A stretch of DNA of 64,000 nt from an uncultured Acidobacteriota bacterium (GTDB taxonomy: Bacteria; Acidobacteriota; UBA6911; RPQK01; JAJDTT01). The translations under genes and the position numbers were made by a program. The notes under the pieces were generated by a model. It worked only from the letters and a program-made list of their open reading frames with translations. It had not been told where the DNA came from and did not search any database. Location: contig CATOST010000007.1 of the NCBI GenBank assembly GCA_951812665.1, positions 35,647-99,646 on the forward strand, written 5' to 3'. This document shows positions 35,273 through 42,883 of the stretch, in pieces (the first letter of the stretch is position 1; the number at the start of each line of letters is the position of its first letter).

Positions 35273-35298
35273 ATTCTCTTGAAACGGGAGGAAAGCAG

Positions 35299-35523
35299 AT
35301 GAACCAACTTCTTCAAAAGGCCTTTGAGAGAGCCGCCGAGCTCCCCCAATTGGAACAGGACAGGTTCGCTCGCTTCCTGCTGGCTGAATTGGAATCGGAG
35401 CGGCAATGGTCTGAGCTGTTTGCCCGTCCGGAGTCGGAGGACCTGCTGGAACGCTTGGCGGAGGAAGCTTTGTCGGAACACCGTGCAGGGAGGACTCGGC
35501 CTCTTACCATGGGCGATCTGTAG
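35299..35523 (+). CDS. antitoxin of a ParE/RelE module
   Basis: 74 residues from the ATG at 35299 (GGGAGGAAAG just before). Helical and acidic: KAFERAAELPQLEQDRFARF, then LERLAEEALSEHRAG. This pattern (helix, ELP, then a glutamate-rich helix) occurs in short antitoxins paired with RelE-type toxins. The partner starts two bases after the stop. No DNA-binding motif is evident, so the identity rests on the pairing. Confidence 0.7.
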   Translation: MNQLLQKAFERAAELPQLEQDRFARFLLAELESERQWSELFARPESEDLLERLAEEALSEHRAGRTRPLTMGDL

Positions 35524-35525
35524 GC

Positions 35526-35795
35526 GTGCGTTCGTTTACGCGACAGAGCTTTTGGGATGCCTATCGGCGCCTTCCGGACCACGTGCAGCGGCATGCGCGG
35601 GAGTCCTACCGCTTCTTTTCGTCGGACCCTCGTCACCCGAGCCTGGATTTCAAGCGGGTGAGTGAGAGGCGTCCAGTGTATTCAGTGCGGGTGAGCATCG
35701 ACTATCGCGCTCTCGGCGTAATGGACCAAGGCGACATGGTGTGGTTCTGGATCGGGCATCACCACGAATACGACAGGCTTCTCAGGCGAACGTAG
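35526..35795 (+). CDS. ParE/RelE-superfamily toxin
   Basis: 89 residues from a GTG. The fold pattern of RelE toxins is clear: helices (SFWDAYRRLPDHVQRHARES), then strands with SERRPVYSVRVSIDYRALGV and the closing WFWIGHHHEYDRLL. Relatives either cut mRNA on the ribosome or poison gyrase; which is not clear here. It is flanked by motif copies 5 and 6. Confidence 0.85.
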   Translation: MRSFTRQSFWDAYRRLPDHVQRHARESYRFFSSDPRHPSLDFKRVSERRPVYSVRVSIDYRALGVMDQGDMVWFWIGHHHEYDRLLRRT

Positions 35796-35827
35796 CGTTC
35801 CGTAGGGCATGACTGAGTCGGGGAAAC

Positions 35828-36130
35828 AAAGGGGACAGTCTGTTTCTTCATGGTTTTTTTGGGAATTACAGAGCGCCAGGGTGAATTTCTCCTTGCCGCT
35901 CAGTCCGGCCGGCGCAGCACCTGGTGGGTTCGATTCGTTTCCGAATCTCGATCCAGACACGAACTTCCATTTCCGGACCAGATGACCCTTAATCTCGAGG
36001 TGGTTCTCTGGCCGTCCTTGCTGAATCGGTGGCGTTAGGGATGCTGCGCCCCTCGGGTTCCACCTATCGTTGCCGGTCAGAAGAGGTGTTTCCGTAAGTG
36101 TGCGTTCCGAGCCGGGTGTGGACCGACGCA
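35828..36130 (+). repeat. long direct repeat, right copy (starts with GGGGACAGTC motif copy 6)
   Basis: Starts AAAGGGGACAGTCTGTTTCT and corresponds to 30964-31205, the region upstream of copy A, though ~60 bases longer. Ends with GTGGACCGACG against GTGAGCCGACG in the left copy. Confidence 0.65.
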
Positions 36131-36308
36131 TTGAAGACACGGCGCGCTTCGGCAGTTGCTGTGGGACGCATCGCTACGGTGCGGCGCATGCCTTGGGGTA
36201 CGCGTTTTCCGTGCGGTGACGGCTGCGTGCAGAGAACCAACCTCCGCGCCTGTTCCTCCGACGTTCCGAAAAATGGCTGAAGCCGGTTTTCGGGACACTG
36301 CGTGACCG
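36131..36308 (+). pseudogene. remnant of a third helicase-associated gene
   Basis: 36134-36182 resembles the internal segment of copies A and B that encodes KTRRASAVSVRRVAEV (here KTRRASAVAVGRIATV). It is joined directly to the 3' end segment GCGGCGCATGCCTTGGGG at 36182, which then runs to 36308 as a near-identical copy of 34946-35072. The start and most of the body are missing. Two internal deletions of a full third copy explain the structure. Confidence 0.75.
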
Positions 36309-36332
36309 AAAACAACGTGCGATACTCAAGGC

Positions 36333-37946
36333 GTGCGTTTCTTCAACACCGCCGGTCCGGTCAACTCGGAGATGCACTACAGCATCCCACCCCTGGAACG
36401 CCTCGATGCCGATGATCTCCTGTTGCTCATCCGGCAATGGAAGTACTTCGTATTGCACGCGCCGCGCCAGACGGGCAAGACCTCGGCGTTGCTGGCGTTG
36501 AGGGACCAACTAAACCTCGGCGGGGAGTACCGTTGCGTGTACGTCAACGTCGAAGGCGGCCAAACGGCGCGGGAGAACGTCCGGGAGGGCGTGCGAGCGG
36601 TTCTCAGCGCTCTGGCCAGAGCGGCGCGCCACGGGCTCGATGACCTGTTCGTAGCCGATGTCTGGCGTGACATCCTCGAGGGAGCAGGCCCCAACGATGC
36701 ATTTGGGGACACACTGGCTCGCTGGTCCGAAGCCGACGCGAAACCGCTGGTGCTCCTGATCGACGAGATCGATGCGCTGATCGGCGACACGCTGCTCGCG
36801 GTGTTGCGGCAACTTCGGGCCGGCTATCCGGGCCGTCCGTGCCGGTTTCCCCAGAGCGTGATCCTGTGCGGCGTGCGCGACGTGCGCGATTACCGCATTC
36901 GGTCTGCGGCCGAGAACCAGATCATCGCCGGCGGCAGCGCCTTCAACATTCGCGCTAAATCCCTGCGCTTGGGAGACTTCTCCCGCCGCAACGTCGAGTC
37001 CCTGCTGGGGCAGCACACCGACGAGACGGGGCAGGTGTTAACGCACGAGGCACGAGGCAAGATCTGGGAGTTGACCCAGGGCCAGCCGTGGCTGGTGAAC
37101 GCGTTGGCTTACGAAGCCTGCTTCGACAACAAGACCGGACGGGACCGCAGCCGGGAGATCAGCGGCGAAGCCATCCGGGACGCATGCGAACAATTGATCC
37201 TCCGTCGAGAGACGCATCTGGACCAACTCACCGACAAGCTTCAGGAGGAGCGGGTACGGCGGGTTATTGAGCCGCTGTTGGGAGGCTCCGACGCGGTCGA
37301 CTCGATTCCAGCCGACGATCTGGAGTATGCGCGCGACCTGGGCCTTGTGACGAGAACCCGCCCCGTCGCCATCGCCAATCCCATTTACCGGGAGGTGATC
37401 CCACGCGATCTGACCTACACGACGCAGGAGATGTCGATCCATCACGATCCCGCATGGTACATCGACGATGACGGCGCCCTGCGGGTCGGAAAGTTGCTGA
37501 CCGCGTTCCAGGATTTCTTTCGGGAGCACTCGGAGCACTGGGTAGAGCGGTTCCAATACAAGGAAGCCGGGCCGCAGTTGCTGTTGCAGGCGTTCCTGCA
37601 GCGCATCGTCAACAGCGGCGGGCGGATCGAGCGCGAGTACGGATTGGGCCGACGGCGGACGGACCTGCTAATGGTGTGGCCTGTGGGCGGACGCGCCGGC
37701 GAGACGAGAGCCGGGGCGGATCGGCCGACGCAGAAGGTGGTCGTAGAGTGCAAGGTGTTGCGCCGGAGCCTCGATGAGACGCTCCGCGAGGGTTTGGCGC
37801 AGACGCGGGCCTACATGGACCGCTGCACTGCGGCGGAGGGACACTTGGTGATTTTCGACCGCACCGAGGGCAAGCCGTGGGTGGAAAAGATCTATCGCCG
37901 CGACGAGACGGAAGGCGGCGCGCCGGTGACCGTGTGGGGAATGTGA
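36333..37946 (+). CDS. AAA ATPase fused to a PD-(D/E)XK-like domain
   Basis: 537 residues from a GTG; a short AAGG lies before it. Walker A is HAPRQTGKTSAL near residue 45 and Walker B is VLLIDEIDAL near 140, as in AAA-ATPase-like proteins often found next to mobile DNA. After a helical lid (GKIWELTQGQPWLVNAL) and a linker, the C-terminal ~110 residues show a nuclease-like core: REYGLGRRRTDLLMVW with Asp444 and VVVECKVLRR with Glu472 and Lys474, then a glutamine/tyrosine helix QTRAYMDRC. This fits a PD-(D/E)XK nuclease. A DNA-processing, possibly defence-related, role is inferred. It follows the helicase-associated array after a remnant. Confidence 0.8.
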   Translation: MRFFNTAGPVNSEMHYSIPPLERLDADDLLLLIRQWKYFVLHAPRQTGKTSALLALRDQLNLGGEYRCVYVNVEGGQTARENVREGVRAVLSALARAARHGLDDLFVADVWRDILEGAGPNDAFGDTLARWSEADAKPLVLLIDEIDALIGDTLLAVLRQLRAGYPGRPCRFPQSVILCGVRDVRDYRIRSAAENQIIAGGSAFNIRAKSLRLGDFSRRNVESLLGQHTDETGQVLTHEARGKIWELTQGQPWLVNALAYEACFDNKTGRDRSREISGEAIRDACEQLILRRETHLDQLTDKLQEERVRRVIEPLLGGSDAVDSIPADDLEYARDLGLVTRTRPVAIANPIYREVIPRDLTYTTQEMSIHHDPAWYIDDDGALRVGKLLTAFQDFFREHSEHWVERFQYKEAGPQLLLQAFLQRIVNSGGRIEREYGLGRRRTDLLMVWPVGGRAGETRAGADRPTQKVVVECKVLRRSLDETLREGLAQTRAYMDRCTAAEGHLVIFDRTEGKPWVEKIYRRDETEGGAPVTVWGM

Positions 37947-38052
37947 GGGATGTTCGGCGGTCCGGGTCACCTTCACAATCGGCCTTCCGTTCAAATGCCG
38001 TTCGTGTGAAACAGACGTAGACCGGACCTGGGAAATCCCGGCCGACCGTACC

Positions 38053-38082
38053 CCGAATCCCAAAATGAACATCCACCCCGGG
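38053..38082 (+). repeat. 30-base repeat, left copy (matches the M24 gene start)
   Basis: 27 of 30 bases match 39002-39031, including CCCAAAATGAAC and CACCCCGGG. In the left copy the reading MNIHPG ends at once in a stop, whereas the right copy continues into the M24-like gene. The VapBC pair lies between the two. Confidence 0.6.
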
Positions 38083-38178
38083 TGATGAGAAGGAGCGGAC
38101 CCGGTAGTTCGTCACCGGGAACATGAGTCTTTTCGGCGGGGGTGGTCAACCGGTACCCGGATTCACCGAGATTTCCGA

Positions 38179-38592
38179 TTATCTGAGCACTTCAAACGCG
38201 AACGTGCGGCCACGCCCGTAACGGTAGATTGCGAAATCACTGTCGAAGGTGATCACACGGGAGATGCCGAGTCGCTCCATGAGCGCGAAGGAGGTGCGGT
38301 CGACCACGGAAAAGTCTTGGTCCGGAAACCGTTCTCCTATTGCCCATGCGGCTTCAAGGTCAGCGCTGTTGGTCTGCTCAACAATTGCCACTCCTCTCCG
38401 TAGGCCATCCCAGAAGGTTTCCGCCGCATTGGTGGAAATGAAATGGTGGATGAGACGCCAGGTTTCAACCAGAACGTGGTCACTCGTGACGAGTGGTTCA
38501 TCCGTCGACAGCAGTCGCTTCGCACGGCCATTGTATCGGTCGCTCCGATCGGCGGCCGCATACCAAGCTGAGCTGTCCACAAAGATACTCAT
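38179..38592 (-). CDS. vapC: PIN-domain toxin (VapC type)
   Basis: 137 residues. PIN acids are in place: IFVDSSAWYA (Asp6), HVLVETWRLI (Glu near 43), FSVVDRTSFA (Asp near 98) and ITFDSDFAIY (Asp near 116-118). Predicted Mg-dependent RNase. Start overlaps the antitoxin stop by four bases. Confidence 0.9.
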   Translation of the reverse strand: MSIFVDSSAWYAAADRSDRYNGRAKRLLSTDEPLVTSDHVLVETWRLIHHFISTNAAETFWDGLRRGVAIVEQTNSADLEAAWAIGERFPDQDFSVVDRTSFALMERLGISRVITFDSDFAIYRYGRGRTFAFEVLR

Positions 38593-38849
38593 GAGGAGTC
38601 AGATCCTCGGCGTTTGCGCGCGGCAATCGCTTCCGCAATCATGCGGGACTTTTCTGATGCGATGTCCGTCCGCCCGGAGGAGCCGAGATCAAAGACCAGG
38701 GATCGATCGGTATTCCTGGAGGGCTGGGACAAGTCCTGGTCCACCAGCCGGCGTATGTATTCGGCAAGTGATATGCCAAGGTCGGCTGCCCGAACACGAA
38801 CCATGGTGTGAACCTCGGAACTAAGAGAAATCTGCGTTCGAACCATCAT
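38589..38849 (-). CDS. vapB: ribbon-helix-helix antitoxin (VapB type)
   Basis: 86 residues, RTQISLSSEVHTMVRVRAAD then GISLAEYIRRLVDQ: a strand-helix-helix DNA-binding unit. The tail (ARKRRGSDSS) is basic rather than acidic. Two ATGs in a row (38849, 38846) are possible starts. A large inverted repeat begins two bases upstream. Confidence 0.87.
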   Translation of the reverse strand: MMVRTQISLSSEVHTMVRVRAADLGISLAEYIRRLVDQDLSQPSRNTDRSLVFDLGSSGRTDIASEKSRMIAEAIAARKRRGSDSS

Positions 38850-38851
38850 TA

Positions 38852-38887
38852 TTGATACATCATGACATCACCGTGATGATGTATCAA
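38852..38887. promoter_or_regulatory. inverted-repeat operator of the second VapBC pair
   Basis: TTGATACATCAT at 38852-38863 is matched perfectly by ATGATGTATCAA at 38876-38887, with 12 bases between. It starts next to the antitoxin ATG, the usual place for autoregulation by the VapBC complex. It could also form a hairpin in the transcript. Confidence 0.55.
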
Positions 38888-38902
38888 TCCGGGTTTTGCT
38901 TT

Positions 38903-38919
38903 GGGGACAGTCCTAATTC
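38903..38919 (+). repeat. GGGGACAGTC-type motif, copy 7
   Basis: GGGGACAGTCCTAATTC, matching the motif only over the first ten bases, 16 bases beyond the VapBC inverted repeat. Confidence 0.5.
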
Positions 38920-38983
38920 AAATAGTCTGACATCGGCATCCCGGTTGTCTTGTCGGGATGTGGACATAGACTAAAAACGAAAT

Positions 38984-40174
38984 ATGCAAGGAAAACGCGA
39001 CCCGGATCCCAAAATGAACTTTCACCCCGGGCTGAGTTTCAGCCAGGGGGAGTATTTGCGCCGGTATCGGCTCGTGGCGGACGGAATCCGAAAGGCGGGC
39101 GTGGACGCCCTGCTGGTTCGGGGACCGGAAAACATCACCTACCTCACCGGCTACGAGACCCCCGGCTATTACGGTTATCACTGCCTGATCCTGGTCCCGG
39201 GAGAGTCGCCGGTCCTGGTGGGGCGTCGTCTGGAGGTCGGGACCAACGTCCCCGAATTCTCCTGGCTGTCCGAGGTCGCTCCGGTGGAAGACGACGAGGT
39301 GCCGGTGGCGGTCACCATCCGGACCCTTACCGGGATGGGCTTGGCACGGAAGAGACTTGGAATCGAATCGGAGAGCTGGTTCCTGACGGTCAACGAGCAT
39401 CAGGCTCTGGCCGGTGCGTTGCCTCATGCCACGCTGGTCGACTGCTCCAGCGTCATCGAGGAGGCGCGGATGATCAAATCCGCCGAGGAAGTGGACGTGA
39501 TCCGCCAGGCGGTGGCCATCGCCGACCGGGCCTGCCTGGCGGGGATCCGGGCCACCCAGCCGGGTATCACCGAAGACCGGATCGCGGCGGCGGTCTACAA
39601 GGAATGGTGCGAAGCCGGCGCCGAGTACACCGGTCTGCCCAACTTCATCGTCTCGGGACCCCGGTCAGGCGCCTGCCACGCCACTTGGCGCGGCCGCCGG
39701 CTGGAGGACGACGACCATTGCTGCTTCGAAATCGCAGCGTCCAAGCATCGCTACTGCGGAGCGATTTTCCGTGTGGCCACCGTGGGCCGGGTGAATCCCC
39801 GGCTGCGCCGGCTTTCGGACGCGCAGAACCAGGCCATCCACGAAGTGATCGACGCCATTCGGCCGGGAGCCGTCTCGGAAGAGGTGGACCAGGTGGGGCG
39901 GGACGTCATCGCCAAGGCGGGGTTCGGCGAGTGGCACGTGAGCCGGCTGGGCTATTCCATCGGCATCAACTATCCCCCCGACTGGGGTGAGGGGCAGATC
40001 ATCAGCATCCGGCAGGGAGAGAAACGGCGCCTCCGGGAGAACATGACCTTCCACCTGGTGGCCGGCGTTCTCATTCCCGGCGAGTTCGGCTGCGGGGCCA
40101 GTGCCTCGGTGCGGGTCACCGCCACCGGTTGCGAGGTGCTGACCTCGCTGCCACTCCAACTGTTCGAGAACTGA
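38984..40174 (+). CDS. M24-family protein of the creatinase/ectoine hydrolase type
   Basis: 396 residues; an ATG at 39014 (MNFHPGLSF) is an alternative start and neither has a clear ribosome site. The N-terminal domain (GVDALLVRGPENITYLTGYE) and the pita-bread C-terminal domain are those of Xaa-Pro peptidases. The metal-ligand positions are altered: the usual D…D strand reads CFEIAASKHRYCGAIFR, and the GHG histidine region reads RLGYSIGINYPPDWGEG. This last signature resembles ectoine hydrolase DoeA and relatives that work without metals. A C-N hydrolase on a small substrate is likely. It lies just after the accessory island. Confidence 0.8.
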   Translation: MQGKRDPDPKMNFHPGLSFSQGEYLRRYRLVADGIRKAGVDALLVRGPENITYLTGYETPGYYGYHCLILVPGESPVLVGRRLEVGTNVPEFSWLSEVAPVEDDEVPVAVTIRTLTGMGLARKRLGIESESWFLTVNEHQALAGALPHATLVDCSSVIEEARMIKSAEEVDVIRQAVAIADRACLAGIRATQPGITEDRIAAAVYKEWCEAGAEYTGLPNFIVSGPRSGACHATWRGRRLEDDDHCCFEIAASKHRYCGAIFRVATVGRVNPRLRRLSDAQNQAIHEVIDAIRPGAVSEEVDQVGRDVIAKAGFGEWHVSRLGYSIGINYPPDWGEGQIISIRQGEKRRLRENMTFHLVAGVLIPGEFGCGASASVRVTATGCEVLTSLPLQLFEN

Positions 40175-40194
40175 CCGGAAACGGACGTTTCCGG
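40175..40194. terminator. bidirectional terminator hairpin
   Basis: CCGGAAAC-GGAC-GTTTCCGG, an 8-base perfect stem with a 4-base loop, fills the 26-base gap between two convergent genes. No U-tract is visible on either strand. Confidence 0.5.
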
Positions 40195-40200
40195 CCGCTG

Positions 40201-41484
40201 TCACCGCGTCCGAATTGTCTTGTCTGCGGGTTGGTACCGGTTGCCCAGGTGCCGCCATTCCAGTTGGAAGAACTTGAAGGGTTCGTCGCCCAGAACCTTG
40301 TAGCCGTGCTTGGCGTAGCGGGGGCAGAAGATCACGTCCCCGGGGCCGACCTCCCGCTCGAACTCGCCCACCTCCCAGAGGGCTCTGCCCGAGACCACGA
40401 TCTCCGCCTGCTCCATGTCGGGATGGTAGTGCACCGGCGTGTAGCCGCCGGGGTCGTATTGGACCAGGGCGATGATGGCGGCTTCCGAGTTCTTGCCTGG
40501 AAGCACGAAGCCCACCTGGGAGATCCCGAAATGGCCTCCCGCCCGCTCGGGGCTCAGCTTGATCAGGGGCGTCTGCTTCTCCGAAAGGACGAAGCCCACG
40601 GTCCGGGCCAGGACCAGATCGGATGCGCCTTTCCCGTCCAGGTCCATTCCCCCCTTGGGCATCGCCCTCCAGTTGAAGTCGACCATCACGAATTCGAAGC
40701 GCAGCACCCCGTCCGGTCCGGGTCCCGCGTTGGCTACCAAGAGTTCTCCGTCCCGGGTGAACTCCAGTCCGCCGGGGGCCCGAATTCCGGGGTGGGTCAA
40801 GGTCCCGTTGGAACTCAAGGTGCCGTCGTCGAGTCGAAGCCGATGAATGGTGGGTTGGGAGTCGTCGGAGACGAAGACCTCTCCCCACGGGCTCACGGTG
40901 GCTGCCGTCAACCGGCTGCCCGGCAGGGCCAGCGCTTCCTTCGCGTCCAGAGTGTCCGCGTCGTCCCCGGAGAGCAGGTCGATCCGGTCCGCAGCCACTC
41001 CGAAAGCGGTATCGTCGAGGATGAAGACGTCCCGGTAGCGGTTCCCGGCAAGCCCTTGAACGCGGGCGAGATGCTGGCGGTCCCGGTAATGACCGCCGCC
41101 GGTCTCGGCGTACAGACGACTTCCGCTACGGAAGTTCCGCTCCGTATCGGCCATCTCCAACCGCCTGCCGTCGGGATCGGTGGCCTGTCCCGGCTCGCCG
41201 CCGTATGGCGTCAGACCGTGCGAACGGCGATACAGCAGCCGAGCCGTTTGTCGCTTTTGGCCGTCGTAAGTGACCAGGATGTTTCCATTCCGCATTTCCA
41301 GCGACCGCGCCGGGAAGACGGCGGGCAGGTCCCGCTCCCGATACGTTCGGACCTGCCGGGCGTTTCCTTCGTCGTCGATTTCGACCTCCAGGATGGCTTC
41401 TTCCCCCTGCAGGATGAAGAGGCGGTTCTCGGCCCAACAGGTCAGGGGAAAAAGCAGCAAAAGGCACACCAGGATACTTCTCAT
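40201..41484 (-). CDS. exported beta-propeller fused to a cupin domain
   Basis: 427 residues with a Sec leader (LVCLLLLFPLTCWAEN). Residues ~20-275 form an NHL/SMP-30-like propeller (LTAATVSPWGEVFVSDDS, GGLEFTRDGELLVANAG). Residues ~330-415 are a cupin: TPVHYHPDMEQAEIVVSG carries the HxHxxxxE metal site and ARYAKHGY-type PRYAKHGY the closing histidine. The fusion suggests an envelope enzyme or sensor for a small organic acid or sugar. It is the third gene after the M20 peptidase and aminotransferase on the same strand. Confidence 0.78.
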   Translation of the reverse strand: MRSILVCLLLLFPLTCWAENRLFILQGEEAILEVEIDDEGNARQVRTYRERDLPAVFPARSLEMRNGNILVTYDGQKRQTARLLYRRSHGLTPYGGEPGQATDPDGRRLEMADTERNFRSGSRLYAETGGGHYRDRQHLARVQGLAGNRYRDVFILDDTAFGVAADRIDLLSGDDADTLDAKEALALPGSRLTAATVSPWGEVFVSDDSQPTIHRLRLDDGTLSSNGTLTHPGIRAPGGLEFTRDGELLVANAGPGPDGVLRFEFVMVDFNWRAMPKGGMDLDGKGASDLVLARTVGFVLSEKQTPLIKLSPERAGGHFGISQVGFVLPGKNSEAAIIALVQYDPGGYTPVHYHPDMEQAEIVVSGRALWEVGEFEREVGPGDVIFCPRYAKHGYKVLGDEPFKFFQLEWRHLGNRYQPADKTIRTR

Positions 41485-41516
41485 GGTTTCCTCCCGGAGA
41501 TAAGGTCGTGGGTCGG

Positions 41517-42857
41517 CTAACCCAGGACCTCGCCCACGGACTCGGTCATGATCTCGACGACACGATCCACTTGAGACCGGCTGATGATGACGGGCGGCGC
41601 CAGACAGAAGACGTCCTGCCTCAGGCGGCTGAAGAGCCCCCGCTCCTGGGCCGCTTGGTGGATCCGGATCCCCACCTTTTCGGCGGCGGGAAACTCGGCT
41701 TTGGTCTCCTTGTCCTGGACCAACTCGATTCCGACCATGAGACCCAGACCGCGGACCTCACCCACGTGGGGGTGGTCGCCCAGAGCCGACTGGAGTCCGT
41801 CCAGTAGATAGCGCCCCTTCTCGGCTGCCTGGGAGGGGAAGTCCTCTCCCTCGATGATGTCCAGGTTTGCCAGCGCCACGGCGCAACCGACGGGATGGGC
41901 GCTGTAGGTGTAGGCGTGCATCCAGGTCGCCTTGCCCTCGTCCATGACCTGGGCGATCCGCTCGTTGACGCCGATCCCTCCCAGAGGAAAGTAACCGGAG
42001 GTCACGGCCTTGGCGAACTGGATCATGTCCGGCTCGATGCCCCAGTGCTCCAGGCCGAACATGCGCCCGGTTCGCCCGAAGCCGGTGATCACCTCGTCGG
42101 AGACCAGAAGCACTTCGTACTGGTCGCAGATTTCCCGGATGCGCTGGAAATAGCCGTCGGGCGGCACGATGACGCCGCCGGCGCCCTGGACCGGTTCGGC
42201 CAGGAACATGGCCACCGTGTCCGGACCCTCCCGGAGGATGGCCTGCTCCAGCTCATCGGCCGCGGCCACGGCGGGGTCGGCGCCGGACGGAGCCTCATAG
42301 CGGTAGGGATAGGGGGACGGGATATGGAGGAAGCCGGGCACGCGGGGTTCGAACATGGGCCAGTAGGCGGTGATCCCGGTGGCGCTCATGGCCGCCAGCG
42401 TGACCCCATGGTATCCCCACTGCCTGGAGATCACCTTGGTCTTGTGCGGATATCCCAGGAGTTTCCAGTAGTAACGGGCCGTCTTGACGCAACTCTCGGT
42501 GGACTCGCCGCCGCCGGAGGTGAAGAAGAACCGGGAAATGCTCGGGTAGGTGAGATCCGAGATCCGCTGGGCCAGCCGGATGGCCGGCGGATTGGAGCTG
42601 CCGGAGTAACCGGAACAGTACCCGAGTTGCTCCATCTGCCCGGAGGCGGCCCGGGCCAGTTCCAGCCGCCCGTGACCTGCCACCACGTTCCACAAGCCCG
42701 CCAGACCGTCGATGTATTCCCGGCCGTCGGCGTCGGTGAGAACCGCCCCGTCTCCGCTGATCCAGACGTGCCCCTTCTCCTGGAGGTTCCGGTCGTGCAG
42801 GGGATGGATCAGATGGGCTCGGTCCCGCGTCAGAAGTTCAGTCTTGGTGCTAGTCAT
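41517..42857 (-). CDS. class III PLP-dependent aminotransferase
   Basis: 446 residues from the ATG at 42857 (GGAGAACC upstream); a longer open frame to 43379 is a shadow of the M20 gene. The fold-type I signature is complete: FFTSGGGESTESCVKTARYY, LLVSDEVITGFGRTG with the PLP aspartate, and the Schiff-base lysine in IQFAKAVTSGYFPLGG. Relatives include omega-amino acid:pyruvate and beta-alanine or putrescine transaminases. The neighbour M20 amidohydrolase could release its amino substrate. Confidence 0.9.
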   Translation of the reverse strand: MTSTKTELLTRDRAHLIHPLHDRNLQEKGHVWISGDGAVLTDADGREYIDGLAGLWNVVAGHGRLELARAASGQMEQLGYCSGYSGSSNPPAIRLAQRISDLTYPSISRFFFTSGGGESTESCVKTARYYWKLLGYPHKTKVISRQWGYHGVTLAAMSATGITAYWPMFEPRVPGFLHIPSPYPYRYEAPSGADPAVAAADELEQAILREGPDTVAMFLAEPVQGAGGVIVPPDGYFQRIREICDQYEVLLVSDEVITGFGRTGRMFGLEHWGIEPDMIQFAKAVTSGYFPLGGIGVNERIAQVMDEGKATWMHAYTYSAHPVGCAVALANLDIIEGEDFPSQAAEKGRYLLDGLQSALGDHPHVGEVRGLGLMVGIELVQDKETKAEFPAAEKVGIRIHQAAQERGLFSRLRQDVFCLAPPVIISRSQVDRVVEIMTESVGEVLG

Positions 42858-42883
42858 TAAAGGTTCTCCAGATAATGTTCTTC

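Larger units (their letters stand above)
34984..35298. other. gene-free stretch between copy B and the ParE/RelE module
   Basis: 315 bases. The first ~90 belong to the near-identical repeat. GGGGACAGTC motif copy 5 follows at 35085. Two small inverted repeats, CTGCC-GTT-GGCAG (35222-35234) and TCGGCA-G-TGCCGA (35260-35272), lie before the antitoxin. No gene of its own is seen. Confidence 0.6.
35796..36332. other. gene-free stretch holding a collapsed third helicase-associated copy
   Basis: 537 bases without an intact gene. It contains motif copy 6, the right copy of the long upstream repeat, an internal fragment of the helicase-associated gene and the right copy of the near-identical 127-base repeat. 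It ends at the GTG of the ATPase gene. Confidence 0.7.

Noticed and set aside
30964..38919. CRISPR array
   Set aside because: The motif copies are kilobases apart, in both directions across the window and without spacers or cas genes.
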